A stretch of 64,000 bases of DNA from Williamsia muralis (GTDB taxonomy: Bacteria > Actinomycetota > Actinomycetes > Mycobacteriales > Mycobacteriaceae). The position numbers were made by a program, and so were the translations under genes. How positions within the stretch are numbered: position 1 is the first letter of the stretch; every line of letters begins with the position of its first letter. Under the pieces are notes generated by a model. It was not told the DNA's origin. It saw only the letters and a program-made list of their open reading frames with translations, and did not search any database. Location of the stretch: the NCBI RefSeq assembly GCF_002735905.1, contig NZ_PEBD01000010.1, positions 992,001 to 1,056,000 on the forward strand, read 5' to 3'. Below are positions 9,708 through 21,919 of this stretch, one piece after another.

Positions 9708-10565
9708 TCAGATTTCTCGGGTCGAGCAGATCAGCCAGTCCCCGGAGCGGTTCTCCATGTCGAAGGTATAGCGATTGGTGTCGAGGTCGGATTGGTTGTC
9801 CGGGTCGACGAAGGTCAGTGACACGGTTGCCTGCGCGCTGTCCCCGGTGACATCGATACCGGTGACCGAGTTCAGCTTCATTCCGACGGTGGCGGTGTCC
9901 TTGGCCTGGATGTCCTCGATCGTCGCCTCTTCGGCGCCGCAGGTGACCGCGATCGCTGCGTCCCAGTCGCGTGCGGTGAACGCCGTCGTGTACTCGCGCA
10001 CGGCCGCCTCGATCTGCTCCTCGGCGTCGGCGGTCGACGTCTGCGAACTGTCGGTGGTGTCCGACGACCCGGTGGATTCGGAGGTTGCCGTCGAGCTCGT
10101 CGGCGAGGCCTTCGGGTCGTCGTCGTTGCCGCCGAGAACCAGGAACAGCACGACGCCCAGGGCGATCACCACAGCCGCCGCGATCCCGATGCCGATGATC
10201 CAGGGCGTTTTCGACGGCTTCGGCCCGGAGGGCGGGCCGTATCCCGGGCCGCCGGGCCCGCCTCCCGGTGGCGGCGGGGTGGCACCGTATGGCTGCTGAT
10301 ACCCGCCGTACTGGCCGGAGTTGTATTCACCCAGGCGGTACTCGCTAGTCGGTTCATACTGCGGTTGTCCAGCGCCGGGCGAGGAGGGTTGTCCCCAACC
10401 GGGCTGTTGCCCGGCCTGACCACCCCAGGTGGGTTCACCGGGCTGGCCCCAATTCGGCTGCTGTCCCGGTTGTCCGCCCCACGTCGGTTCGCCCGGGCCG
10501 GAACCCCATCGAGGGTCGCCCTGGTTGTCGCCCGAGCCGTAGGGGCCTTGCGGTGGTTGCGTCAT
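9708..10565 (-). CDS. Membrane-anchored protein with Gln/Gly/Trp repeat region and extracytoplasmic NTF2-like domain (B)
   Basis: This 285-residue protein starts at ATG 10565, five bases after GGAGG; upstream in-frame codons are unlikely to be coding. The cytoplasmic region holds tandem units of about 18 residues of the form P-G-E-P-T-W-G-G-Q-x-G-Q-Q-P-x-W-G-Q. A run of Pro/Gly precedes a transmembrane helix (about residues 145-170). A Ser/Thr-rich linker leads to an NTF2-like domain with a cysteine in A-V-T-C-G and a second in the closing W-L-I-C. Similar Pro/Gln-rich cytoplasmic tails with a single span are common in mycobacterial envelope proteins. Function unknown. Confidence 0.82.
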   Translation of the reverse strand: MTQPPQGPYGSGDNQGDPRWGSGPGEPTWGGQPGQQPNWGQPGEPTWGGQAGQQPGWGQPSSPGAGQPQYEPTSEYRLGEYNSGQYGGYQQPYGATPPPPGGGPGGPGYGPPSGPKPSKTPWIIGIGIAAAVVIALGVVLFLVLGGNDDDPKASPTSSTATSESTGSSDTTDSSQTSTADAEEQIEAAVREYTTAFTARDWDAAIAVTCGAEEATIEDIQAKDTATVGMKLNSVTGIDVTGDSAQATVSLTFVDPDNQSDLDTNRYTFDMENRSGDWLICSTREI

Positions 10566-10751
10566 CGGGGCCTCCGGGCGAGTTCGTGAGCGGCTGGGTG
10601 TCAGCTCGGTGCGCGGTGAATATCGTTTGCGCAGCGGCGGTTTGCTGTGTTCGAACATTACTGGGGATACCGGCACCCACCAACAGGGGAGTCGACCACA
10701 CGCCGGGTCGTTGCCGACATGTGATGGTGGTGAGAGACGGCTTCTGTGAAA

Positions 10752-11243
10752 TCAAAGATAATGGATGGGCGATTCGTTATCGCTTGGTTGGCACATCTTC
10801 CAGCCGGTTTGTTCTCGAGTGAAGTGCGTGAGTTCGGAAGGTCGCGCGGAGATGGCCCCATTCGCGGGCTCGGCGATCGCCAGCGTCACGTGTGCCGTTG
10901 CCATCTGGTCGTCTCCGGATCCGATGAACTGGATGTCGGCTATGCGGGTGACACGGACGAGCGCCCCCTGCGAAGGCGGCCCGAGGGCCTCGACGATCTG
11001 GCGTGCCACCACGGCCTGTTGATCGCAGTACGTGAGCGAGAGCGCGGCCGGGTCGCGGTGATTGAGCGCGTCGATCTGCTGATGGACCAGTTCGCGGATC
11101 TGGCTCTCGTCGCCGGCCGCGGCCGGTCGCAGAGCAAGGGCGGACCACACCAGCGCGATGTTCAGGACGAGAACGATCAGGGCGAGCAGGGCTGCGGTGC
11201 GGACGGGTACGTAGTGAGTCGGGTGGGGCAGCGTGAGGCTCAT
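10752..11243 (-). CDS. Small membrane-anchored protein with extracytoplasmic NTF2-like domain (C)
   Basis: This 163-residue protein has a short N-terminus, one transmembrane helix (about 16-40) and an extracytoplasmic NTF2-like domain. It lacks the repeat-rich cytoplasmic region of its two downstream neighbours but keeps both cysteine positions (L-T-Y-C-D and W-K-M-C). The start ATG 11243 has a strong Shine-Dalgarno (GGAGGGAGG). A 186-base gap separates it from gene B, so B probably has its own promoter. Function unknown. Confidence 0.8.
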   Translation of the reverse strand: MSLTLPHPTHYVPVRTAALLALIVLVLNIALVWSALALRPAAAGDESQIRELVHQQIDALNHRDPAALSLTYCDQQAVVARQIVEALGPPSQGALVRVTRIADIQFIGSGDDQMATAHVTLAIAEPANGAISARPSELTHFTREQTGWKMCQPSDNESPIHYL

Positions 11244-11430
11244 GGCTGACCTCCCTCCACCTGGATCGTCCCGCGTATGTGCGCCTCGGGAACCACCTCA
11301 GGTCTCTGGTCGAGAGGCTAGTGACGCGACGACGTGCGGCAGCGGATATAACGGCTGTCGTTGCAGTGTCTTGATCGAGTTGTGATCGCTGGTCGGCGCT
11401 TGGCTATAGCGCAACGCCGGGAGATCGTCG

Positions 11431-12066
11431 CTAGATGGCGATGAGGCGGTCCGCGAGTTCGGGATCTGCTTCGGTGCCCAGGCGCGACCACGGGGACATC
11501 CAGCCCATCTCGGCGAGCGCGCGGTAGACGAGCCCGGTGCGCTCCTGGAGCTCATGATCGCGCTCGTAGTGGTCGCGCAGGCGTGAGGCATCCAGCTCGG
11601 CGCGCGACTTGGCCCTGTCGATGGCGACATCGGTCGGAACGTCGAGCAGCAGATGATGATCGGGTACCGGCAGCCCGAACCTGCTGAACTCCAGAGTCGT
11701 CACCCACTGCACCACTTCGCCATCGGCGTCCTGCCCCAAACGGGCTGCGCTGTAGGCGGCGTTCGACGCCACGTAGCGGTCCAGGATCACGGCGTCGTTG
11801 GCAGCCAACAGCTTTCGTAGATACTCCGCGGCGTCGCGGCGATCGAGGGCGAACAGGATTGCCATGGCGTGCACGCTCGAACGCAGATCGCCGTGCTCTC
11901 CGTGCAGTGCCTCGGCGGCGATGTCGGCGGTGACGGACTCGCTGTACCTCGGGAACGTCAACGTCTGCACCCGATAACCCTGTGTGGCCCAACGGTTGAC
12001 GAGTCCGGTGACCAACGTGTGTTTGCCGGCGCCGTCGAGACCTTCCACCGCTATCAATACGCCCAC
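11431..12066 (-). CDS. tmk: Thymidylate kinase
   Basis: This enzyme phosphorylates dTMP to dTDP for DNA synthesis. The 211-residue protein begins I-A-V-E-G-L-D-G-A-G-K-H-T, containing the P-loop, and has the F-P-R-Y segment, the A-L-D-R-R-D region and the I-L-D-R-Y motif. GTG 12066 lies six bases after TACCCT (12078-12073), the leaderless layout, and gives a length near the 214 residues of the M. tuberculosis enzyme. A longer upstream reading frame adds non-conserved sequence. The gene is divergent from mtrA. Confidence 0.95.
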   Translation of the reverse strand: MGVLIAVEGLDGAGKHTLVTGLVNRWATQGYRVQTLTFPRYSESVTADIAAEALHGEHGDLRSSVHAMAILFALDRRDAAEYLRKLLAANDAVILDRYVASNAAYSAARLGQDADGEVVQWVTTLEFSRFGLPVPDHHLLLDVPTDVAIDRAKSRAELDASRLRDHYERDHELQERTGLVYRALAEMGWMSPWSRLGTEADPELADRLIAI

Positions 12067-12171
12067 TCCTGCAGGGTAGCCGCGTTCGGCGGCCAAACGC
12101 CGCAGCCCGGTGGGATGGGCCGGTCGGCGCGTCAACCACAAATAAGGGCCATTCGGTGACACGATGAGACG

Positions 12172-12849
12172 ATGAAACCCAGGATTCTGGTTGTCGATGA
12201 TGATGCGGCATTGGCGGAGATGCTCACCATCGTGCTGCGCGGAGAGGGCTTCGAGCCCTTCGTGGTCGGCGACGGCACTCAGGCGCTCACGGCGGTCCGC
12301 GAGATCCGGCCGGATCTGGTGCTGCTGGACCTGATGTTGCCTGGGATGAACGGGATCGACGTGTGCCGGGTGCTCCGGGCGGACTCGGGAGTCCCGATCG
12401 TGATGCTGACCGCCAAGTCCGACACCGTCGACGTGGTCCTCGGGCTCGAATCCGGTGCCGACGACTACATGATCAAGCCGTTCAAACCCAAAGAACTGGT
12501 CGCCCGGGTGCGTGCCCGCCTACGCCGCACCGAGGACGAACCGGCCGAATTGCTCTCGATCGGTCCGGTCGAGATCGACGTTCCCGCGCACAAGGTGACG
12601 CGTGAGGGCGTGCCCATCTCGCTGACCCCGCTGGAGTTCGATCTCCTGGTGGCGCTCGCTCGCAAACCCCGTCAGGTATTCACCAGGGACGTGCTGCTCG
12701 AGCAGGTGTGGGGCTACCGGCACCCGGCCGACACTAGGCTGGTCAACGTGCACGTACAGCGCCTGCGGGCCAAGGTCGAACACGATCCGGAAAACCCAGA
12801 AGTGGTTCTCACGGTGAGGGGGGTCGGCTACAAGGCCGGACCACCGTGA
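12172..12849 (+). CDS. mtrA: Response regulator MtrA
   Basis: This 225-residue OmpR-type regulator controls cell division, DNA replication and cell-wall genes in mycobacteria. The receiver domain (1-120) has acidic residues D9-D11, phospho-acceptor D53 in L-L-D-L-M-L-P-G, and K103 region I-K-P-F. The winged-helix domain (about 130-225) has the [11 protein letters not shown] and R-G-V-G-Y-K signatures and is nearly identical to mycobacterial MtrA. The stop overlaps the GTG start of mtrB (GTGA), so the pair is coupled. Confidence 0.98.
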   Translation: MKPRILVVDDDAALAEMLTIVLRGEGFEPFVVGDGTQALTAVREIRPDLVLLDLMLPGMNGIDVCRVLRADSGVPIVMLTAKSDTVDVVLGLESGADDYMIKPFKPKELVARVRARLRRTEDEPAELLSIGPVEIDVPAHKVTREGVPISLTPLEFDLLVALARKPRQVFTRDVLLEQVWGYRHPADTRLVNVHVQRLRAKVEHDPENPEVVLTVRGVGYKAGPP

Positions 12850-14486
12850 TCGGACGCCCTCGGCGCCGCATCAATGGTTCGTTCGGACCGTGGATGCGTC
12901 GGGTGGGCGCGGTCGGAAGGATCGTCGGACAGCTGTGGCGGCGTTCGCTGCAGCTGCGTGTTGTCGTGTCCACGCTCGCTCTGTCTTTTGTGGTGCTCCT
13001 CATTTTGGCGTTCGTCCTGACCAGTCAGATCACCGATCGGCTGCTCGACCTCAAGTTGCAGGCGGCCACCGAAGAACTCGACCGCACCCGGGTCGCCGTG
13101 GAACGCGACCTTTCCGGCGCCGATCCGAACACGTCGCTGGTCAACCGGCTGCGTCAGACCCGGTCGATCCTCACCGACCGCGATGTCGACTCGGGCGATT
13201 CATCGGGTGTGGTGGGTACCTTCGACACGGTGTTGCTCGCACCAGGTTCCGGACCCACCGAACCGACAGGCGTCGGCCCGGTGGGCGAGATCCCGGAGAA
13301 CCTGCGCCAGATGGTGCAGGGCGGCCAGATCGCCTACCGATACTCGTCGGTGACGGGGTCGAGTGGGCACCAGAGTCCCGCGCTCATCATCGGCAGCCCC
13401 ACGAACTCCGACATCCCCGGCCTCGAGCTGTATCTGGTCTTCCCCCTCACCAATGAGGAGAACACCGTCTCGCTGGTGCGGGGCACGATCTTCACCGGTG
13501 GACTCGTTCTGCTCGGGCTTCTCGCGGCCATCGCGATCCTGGTGTCGCGGCAGGTGGTGATCCCGGTTCGATCGGCGTCGAGGATCGCGGTGAGGTTCGC
13601 GGACGGACGTCTCAAAGAACGCATGCCGGTGCGCGGCGAGGACGACATGGCCAGGTTGGCGATGTCGTTCAACGACATGGCCGAGAGCCTGTCGAAGCAG
13701 ATCACCCACCTCGAAGAGTTCGGCGGTCTGCAGCGGCAGTTCACCTCGGATGTCTCCCATGAACTGCGCACCCCGTTGACCACCGTGCGGATGGCCGCCG
13801 ACGTGCTCTACGAGAGTCGCGAACAGCTCGAGCCGGTCCTCAAGCGTTCGGTGGAACTCCTCGACAAAGAGCTCGATCGATTCGAGACGCTGCTCAGTGA
13901 GTTGCTCGAGATCTCCCGCCACGACGCCGGTGTGGCTGAACTCGCCGCCGACAGGCTGAACATGTCGATCCCGATCGATGCCGCGGTGAGGACGGTGCAG
14001 CATCTTGCCGACGAGACGGACACCGAACTGATCCTCGATCTCCCCGACGAACCCGTGATCGCGGAGATCGACCCCCGAAGAGTGGAACGTATTCTGCGAA
14101 ATCTGTTGGCCAACGCCATCGACCACGGCGAACAGCGGCCGGTGACGCTGACGATGCGCAGCGACGGTGATGCCGTCGCCGTGACGGTCCGAGATCAGGG
14201 GATCGGTTTACGACCCGGTGAAGAGAAGCTGGTGTTCAACCGATTCTGGCGGTCTGACCCCTCGCGGTTCAGAAGGTCGGGCGGCACCGGCCTCGGTCTG
14301 GCCATCAGCGTCGAAGATGCGCGACTGCACCAGGGCCGGCTCGAGGCGTGGGGAGAGCCGGGGCAGGGCGCCTGCTTCAGGCTCACGCTTCCGCTGGTCC
14401 GTGGACACAAGGTGCTCGGGAGTCCGCTGCCGCTCAAGCCTCCGTCGATGCGACGCAGCCGGGATTCGGGGCAGACCCATGTCTGA
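12846..14486 (+). CDS. mtrB: Sensor histidine kinase MtrB
   Basis: This membrane sensor kinase of the MtrAB system has 546 residues. It has two membrane helices (about 38-60 and 216-240) flanking an extracytoplasmic domain, then a HAMP domain, the dimerisation/phospho-acceptor helix with H305 in [10 protein letters not shown], and a GHKL ATPase domain (N-box [10 protein letters not shown]1 D-Q-G-I-G-L, G2 G-G-T-G-L-G-L-A). GTG 12846 overlaps the mtrA stop. Its 3' end overlaps lpqB by eight bases, giving an mtrA-mtrB-lpqB operon. Confidence 0.98.
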   Translation: MIGRPRRRINGSFGPWMRRVGAVGRIVGQLWRRSLQLRVVVSTLALSFVVLLILAFVLTSQITDRLLDLKLQAATEELDRTRVAVERDLSGADPNTSLVNRLRQTRSILTDRDVDSGDSSGVVGTFDTVLLAPGSGPTEPTGVGPVGEIPENLRQMVQGGQIAYRYSSVTGSSGHQSPALIIGSPTNSDIPGLELYLVFPLTNEENTVSLVRGTIFTGGLVLLGLLAAIAILVSRQVVIPVRSASRIAVRFADGRLKERMPVRGEDDMARLAMSFNDMAESLSKQITHLEEFGGLQRQFTSDVSHELRTPLTTVRMAADVLYESREQLEPVLKRSVELLDKELDRFETLLSELLEISRHDAGVAELAADRLNMSIPIDAAVRTVQHLADETDTELILDLPDEPVIAEIDPRRVERILRNLLANAIDHGEQRPVTLTMRSDGDAVAVTVRDQGIGLRPGEEKLVFNRFWRSDPSRFRRSGGTGLGLAISVEDARLHQGRLEAWGEPGQGACFRLTLPLVRGHKVLGSPLPLKPPSMRRSRDSGQTHV

Positions 14487-16245
14487 GCGATCGAGGACCC
14501 TGCGGACCGGAATCGCACTGGCGGTGATCATCGCTGCCGCCGCCCTGCTGTCGTCGTGCGTGTCGATCCCGAACAACTCCAGTCCGCAGCCCTTGGGGTC
14601 GCTCGAACGGCATCAGCCCACCCGAAACGTCCCCACACCGCGCCCGGACATGGACCCCGAGGCCTTGGTCCGCGATTTCCTCAAGGCGTCGGTGCAGCCG
14701 GGATCAGGCCATCTCGCGGCACGTCAGTTCCTCACGCAGGAGGCGTCGAACTCCTGGGACGACCAGGGCGGGGCGCTGCTGCTCGACGAGATCAACGTGC
14801 TCAGTGACAACCGCACCGACGACACCATCACGGTGCGGGTGAACGGCGAGAACACGGGTGAACTACAGCCCAGCGGCCAATTGATCCCGAGCTCGGGTCG
14901 GATCGAGACCCGATTGTCGCTGCGCAAGGTGGACGGGCAGTGGCGCATCGACGGTCCGCTCCCGGTCGGGGTGGTGATGGACCGCGAACAGTTCGAGTCG
15001 TCGTACCGGCCGCACGTGCTCTACTACCCGAGCACCGACGACCAGCACTTGGTGGCCGATCCCCGGTGGATGTACTCCGGCGGCGACCAGCTCGCCGACC
15101 AGCTCATCGGTCTGCTGATCGCCGGACCGGTCGACGACCTACGGGGCGCTGTCACCAACGAGTTCCCGGCCCGGTCGTCGCTGCACGGCTCGATCGAGTC
15201 ACTGCCGACGGGCGGGATCAGACTCGATCTCGCCGGGCTCAACGGTGTGGGTGACGCCGAACGTAATCGTCTTGCGGCGCAAATTATCTGGACGCTCACC
15301 GAGTCCGACATCACCGGGCCGTACGTGATCGACGCCGATGGCGCACCGCTCGACGAACGACACTCGGGCGGGTGGCAGACCAGCGATGTGGAGTCGCTCG
15401 ATCCGAGTCCGGCGCCGGACTCACCCATGGGACTGCACATCGTCCGCGGCGGATCGCTGTCTCTGGTGGCCGACAATGCGGTCACACCGGTGCCCGGGGT
15501 GCTGGGGTCGACGCGCAGTCTGTTGTCGGCCGACATCTCGGCCAACGGCAGGCGGGTGGCGGTGGTGTCGCAGAATGCGGCACCGGGTCCGGCGCCGCGC
15601 CTGGCGCTCGCGGTCGGGGACTACGGCGCCGCCGTCACCCCGGTCCTCGAGGGCGAGATGATCACCCGGCCGTCGTTCGCCGGTGACGACCAGACGATGT
15701 GGGCAGTTGTCGACGAAACGCGGGTCACGCAGGTGACCCAGGATGCCGGTGGTGGGCAGATCACCGAGACGGAGGTCGACTCGTCGGCCATCAGGGCGGT
15801 CGCCCAGGGGCCGATCACCGAACTGCAGGTGTCGCAGGACGGTGCCAGGGCCGCGATGATCGTGAACGGTCAGGTGGTCCTCGCCGTCATCGAGGACCGG
15901 GCCGACGGCAGGCCGGTGCTCACGAACGCGCAGGGCGCCGCGGCGCTCAACATCTCGGGGGCGGTGTCGCTCGACTGGTTGAGCAGCGAGATGCTCGTGA
16001 TCGCGAGGAATGCTTCAGACGGACCGGTGGTGCAGTTGCGAATCGACGGCACCCCACCTGGGGCCCTGCCGAGCGGCAACCTCAGTCCGCCGGTGACCGC
16101 GGTGGTGGCCGGCCAATCGACGATCTACGCCGCGGACAGTCGCGGAGTGCTCAGGCTCGGGAGCACCAACGATGAACCCGACCAGTACTGGAGTGAGGTC
16201 ACCCCGACGATGGGGTCGGGTGCAATCCCCGTCCTACCTCACTGA
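14479..16245 (+). CDS. lpqB: Lipoprotein LpqB, modulator of MtrAB
   Basis: This 588-residue exported lipoprotein starts at ATG 14479 within the end of mtrB. The signal peptide ends in the lipobox L-S-S-C (cysteine near residue 30). The N-terminal part matches the GerMN-type domains of LpqB (about 70-330), followed by a beta-propeller-like C-terminal half. LpqB interacts with the extracytoplasmic domain of MtrB and influences its kinase activity in mycobacteria. The overlap with mtrB supports joint expression. Confidence 0.95.
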   Translation: MSERSRTLRTGIALAVIIAAAALLSSCVSIPNNSSPQPLGSLERHQPTRNVPTPRPDMDPEALVRDFLKASVQPGSGHLAARQFLTQEASNSWDDQGGALLLDEINVLSDNRTDDTITVRVNGENTGELQPSGQLIPSSGRIETRLSLRKVDGQWRIDGPLPVGVVMDREQFESSYRPHVLYYPSTDDQHLVADPRWMYSGGDQLADQLIGLLIAGPVDDLRGAVTNEFPARSSLHGSIESLPTGGIRLDLAGLNGVGDAERNRLAAQIIWTLTESDITGPYVIDADGAPLDERHSGGWQTSDVESLDPSPAPDSPMGLHIVRGGSLSLVADNAVTPVPGVLGSTRSLLSADISANGRRVAVVSQNAAPGPAPRLALAVGDYGAAVTPVLEGEMITRPSFAGDDQTMWAVVDETRVTQVTQDAGGGQITETEVDSSAIRAVAQGPITELQVSQDGARAAMIVNGQVVLAVIEDRADGRPVLTNAQGAAALNISGAVSLDWLSSEMLVIARNASDGPVVQLRIDGTPPGALPSGNLSPPVTAVVAGQSTIYAADSRGVLRLGSTNDEPDQYWSEVTPTMGSGAIPVLPH

Positions 16246-16339
16246 GCCCTGCTGTGGACAACCATCGGGCTGTGGACAGCCGCAGCTGACACAGTCGCGC
16301 GCCCGTTGTACGAGTATCTGTCGCCGCCATGCTGGCGGC

Positions 16340-17023
16340 ATGGTCAGACGTGTGGTCGATGCCCTCGCCGACCTGGTGGTGCCGCGACTGTGTGGCGGCT
16401 GTGGGCGTCCTGGTCTGAACTGGTGTGCGCAGTGCGCATGCCTCCTCGCCGATGCACCCACGGCTGTGCAGACCCGCGTGCCACTCGCGGTGCCGGTCTA
16501 CGCCGTTGGTCCCTACACCGGGCCGCGCCGCCGGGCGATCCTCGAACTCAAGGAACACGGCCGCGTCGATCTCGCCGCGCCGCTGGGACGGGCGCTCGCC
16601 GAAGCACTCCGGATCCTCGATGGTTGGTCGGAGTTGCCGATGGCCACGAGCCTGGTCCTCATCCCGGCTCCGACGAGGAAGCTCTCGGCACGTCGGCGCG
16701 GTGGCGATCCTGTGACCGCCATCTGTCGGTCCGCCGCAGCGCACCTGGGGTCGGCGGTGGCGGTCCTCCCGGTCCTGACGACGTCGCCGTGGGCCAGGGA
16801 TTCGGCCGGACTGTCGGCGTCTGCCCGCAGCGCGAACCTGGCCGGCGCGATAGGCATCGGCGGGCGTGGCCTCCGGGACGTCGTGACCGCGCGGGCCAGC
16901 GACACCGCCGTCGTCTTGGTGGATGACGTGGTGACCACCGGAGCTACGGCGGCCGAATCGATCAGAGTTCTCGGTCGAGCAGGAATCGGCGTACATCTGG
17001 TGCTGGTGATCGCTGCAGTGTGA
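16340..17023 (+). CDS. ComF-family phosphoribosyltransferase-like protein
   Basis: This 227-residue protein starts at ATG 16340. It has an N-terminal zinc-binding-like C-G-G-C and C-A-Q-C segment (within the first 40 residues) and a type I phosphoribosyltransferase fold ending in the PRPP-binding motif V-V-L-V-D-D-V-V-T-T-G-A-T. Relatives of ComF act in DNA uptake in Gram-positive competence systems, but in actinobacteria the role is unproven. It lies between lpqB and hpf as in mycobacteria. A 94-base gap after lpqB precedes the start. Confidence 0.9.
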   Translation: MVRRVVDALADLVVPRLCGGCGRPGLNWCAQCACLLADAPTAVQTRVPLAVPVYAVGPYTGPRRRAILELKEHGRVDLAAPLGRALAEALRILDGWSELPMATSLVLIPAPTRKLSARRRGGDPVTAICRSAAAHLGSAVAVLPVLTTSPWARDSAGLSASARSANLAGAIGIGGRGLRDVVTARASDTAVVLVDDVVTTGATAAESIRVLGRAGIGVHLVLVIAAV

Positions 17024-17307
17024 CGGGGGTTTCGGTGTATGTCATCCGTTGGCGCCGAACATGTTTCGTGGCGCGGGGGCAGGGGTTCTGAAGCCGGGTG
17101 GCGCTCCGCCGGAGGTGAACACCTGTTGACGAAACTGTGGCGAACACCTGCCGGGCGGACTAACGTCAGGGGTGCGATCTGATTGCCAGACCCAAGGCCA
17201 CCGACGGTGGCGACGGGGGGAGGTGATGCCGAACATTCAGACCGGTACCAGGTCGCTTGCGGCCGCGGTACCGGAAGTCCTGTTCACCGATCCAGGAGGT
17301 ATCGCAA
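17024..17307. promoter_or_regulatory. Intergenic leader upstream of the hibernation factor gene
   Basis: About 280 bases hold no credible gene. Related 10-mers GTGAACACCT and GCGAACACCT occur at about 17115 and 17140. TAACGT at about 17161 could be a -10 element. The Shine-Dalgarno AGGAGGT (17294-17300) is seven bases before GTG 17308. A possible small reading frame at 17226 has its Shine-Dalgarno only two bases from the ATG and was not called. Confidence 0.4.
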
Positions 17308-18090
17308 GTGACGACAAGTGTCGGCAGGAATGCCGTTTCCGAATCCAGCGTCGACAACCAAGCGAGTGTCGACCCCGAAGCCGCAGGTGCCCCCGAATCC
17401 GCCGCGCACGATCCGTTTGATCCCGGCATATACATACGAACCGAATCCTCTGACGCGCCCTCGCGACCTGATGCCGAAGTCCAGGTCAGTGGCCGCAACG
17501 TCGAGATCCCCGACCACTTCCGCATCCATGTGATGGACAAACTCTCCCGGGTTGAACGCTTCGATCCCACGATCTTCCGCTTCGACGTGGAACTGCACCA
17601 CGAACGCAACCGGCGTCAGTCGAAGATCTGTCAACGACTCGAGATCACCGCACGCGGCAAGGGCCCCGTGGTTCGGGGCGAAGCCTGCGCCGACAACTTC
17701 TACGCCGCCCTGGACGCAGCGCTCACCAAGCTGCAATCCCGTCTGCGTCGCACCAAGGACCGGCGCAAGGTCCACCACGGCCTGCGCACCCCGATCTCCG
17801 TTGCCGAAGCGACCGCCGCTGCTGATCCGCTCCTGAACGGCAATGCATCCGCACCGGCCGGCGAGGTCGACGACGACCGATGGGCCGACCACAGTCCCGA
17901 GGCCGCGGGCCCCGGTCAGATCGTCCGAATCAAGGAACACGACGCGGTTCCGATGACCGTGGACGACGCGCTTTACGAGATGGAACTGGTCGGTCACGAC
18001 TTCTTCCTGTTCCATGACAAGGAAACCGACAAACCCACGGTCGTGTACCGGCGCCACGCGTTCGATTACGGATTGATCCGTCTGTCCTGA
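17308..18090 (+). CDS. hpf: Long-form ribosome hibernation promoting factor
   Basis: This 260-residue protein binds the 30S decoding region and promotes inactive 70S/100S ribosomes under stress. After a variable N-terminal extension of about 50 residues comes the ribosome-binding domain (V-Q-V-S-G-R-N-V-E-I-P-D-H, basic segment R-R-T-K-D-R-R-K-V-H-H). A linker leads to the C-terminal dimerisation domain (M-T-V-D-D-A-L-Y-E-M-E-L-V-G-H-D-F-F-L-F). GTG 17308 was chosen for AGGAGGT seven bases upstream. The position just before secA is the same as in mycobacteria. Confidence 0.95.
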   Translation: MTTSVGRNAVSESSVDNQASVDPEAAGAPESAAHDPFDPGIYIRTESSDAPSRPDAEVQVSGRNVEIPDHFRIHVMDKLSRVERFDPTIFRFDVELHHERNRRQSKICQRLEITARGKGPVVRGEACADNFYAALDAALTKLQSRLRRTKDRRKVHHGLRTPISVAEATAAADPLLNGNASAPAGEVDDDRWADHSPEAAGPGQIVRIKEHDAVPMTVDDALYEMELVGHDFFLFHDKETDKPTVVYRRHAFDYGLIRLS

Positions 18091-18151
18091 CCGTCGAGAG
18101 GCACCTGATCTGCCTCGCGTGACCGCGATGGCGCTGACCGTGGCTACCATG

Positions 18152-18186
18152 GAATCCGACCTGCTCCGAATCTGCAGGTCGGATTT
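18152..18186 (+). terminator. Hairpin between hpf and secA
   Basis: A perfect stem of at least 12 bp (AATCCGACCTGC at 18153-18164 with its complement at 18174-18185) and a 9-base loop is followed by TTTCGTGTG. It lies about 34 bases before the secA GTG. TACCAT at 18145-18150 could be a -10 box, in which case the hairpin would sit at the very 5' end of the secA message instead of ending the hpf transcript. Confidence 0.6.
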
Positions 18187-18219
18187 CGTGTGTAGTCAAT
18201 TGGATCGAGGATAAAACCA

Positions 18220-21045
<2,826 letters not shown>

Positions 21046-21093
21046 CACGGGCGGCGATCTGGGGTCGCCGTCAGCGTCACCTCTCGGGACAAC

Positions 21094-21141
21094 GGAACCC
21101 GGATACCGCAGGGCACGTCGTACTGCTGGTATCCGGGTTCC
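21094..21141 (+). terminator. Terminator of secA
   Basis: A perfect 14-bp stem (GGAACCCGGATACC at 21094-21107 with its complement at 21128-21141) and a 20-base loop, about 50 bases after the secA stop. Confidence 0.85.
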
Positions 21142-21198
21142 CCGGTTTACCGGGCCGGCCACCAGTGCCGGTCGTGTGCCGATGGGTCCGGGGGGACC

Positions 21199-21828
21199 AT
21201 GACAACAACAACGCTCGGGCCGGCCACGGAGCTCGCCCCGATCTCAGAATCGAGCTCACCCGCACAAGAGGGTCCGTTTGGATGTTCCCGGCCGACAGGG
21301 CAGTCCCATTCGTCCGTCGCAGAGGTCGTGGATCGCGCTGGTTTTCGGGTGACTGCTGCACCGCGATACGAACCGGAACCGGTTGATCCGAGTCAGCCGC
21401 GGGTCATCACACTCGGCCGGTCGGCTCCGCTCCGTCGGTCTCCGCTACCCGTGGTGCCTGATGGTGTGGACCTCGAGATGCGGCAATTCGCCATCGGGGC
21501 AATCAAACTCGTGCTCGAGGTGATGAACCGCCGCCGTCCCGTGACGCAGTTGTCGGCAGTGGCGATCCCGCATATCGCCGACCAGTTCCGCACGCTGCTG
21601 TCCACGGGATCCGACCGGGGTGGCCCGCCTGCGGCGTTGCTGCGCCTGCATACGCAGAGCATCCGGCCGGACGTCGCCGAGATCACCGTCGTCTACGGAC
21701 GGGGCCACAGAGTGTTCGCGATGGGCGCTCGTGTTGAGCGCCGCCGGGTGGTGATGCGCGCAGCCGAACCCGGGGGAGCACGCCGGCGAACGCAGCGCTG
21801 TCTCCTGACCGCGGTGACCGTCGGATGA
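21199..21828 (+). CDS. Rv3235-family protein (DUF6459-like)
   Basis: This 209-residue protein has an unstructured, Pro/Ser-rich first third and a conserved C-terminal domain (about 95-205) with L-x-L-E-V-M-N-R-R-R-P-V-T-Q-L and R-P-D-V-A-E-I-T-V-V-Y-G-R-G-H-R-V-F-A-M-G-A-R-V-E. This pattern belongs to the Rv3235 family found next to secA in mycobacteria. Its role is unknown; a link with SecA-dependent export is suggested only by the conserved position. No signal peptide or membrane helix is seen. ATG 21199 follows a G-rich stretch. Confidence 0.8.
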   Translation: MTTTTLGPATELAPISESSSPAQEGPFGCSRPTGQSHSSVAEVVDRAGFRVTAAPRYEPEPVDPSQPRVITLGRSAPLRRSPLPVVPDGVDLEMRQFAIGAIKLVLEVMNRRRPVTQLSAVAIPHIADQFRTLLSTGSDRGGPPAALLRLHTQSIRPDVAEITVVYGRGHRVFAMGARVERRRVVMRAAEPGGARRRTQRCLLTAVTVG

Positions 21829-21919
21829 TCGGCGACCATGCGCTCGCCTGCCACGACGCCGCAACGCCGGCGTGGCCGACAGGTGGGCCCCTTCGGCCAC
21901 CGACGGCTAGCATCGAACT

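Noticed and set aside
14218-14478. Extension of lpqB upstream into mtrB
   Set aside because: The lipoprotein signal peptide must be at the N-terminus, which fixes the start at 14479.
17226-17420. Small upstream reading frame before hpf
   Set aside because: Its ribosome site is only two bases from the ATG, it overlaps hpf in another frame, and its composition is not protein-like.
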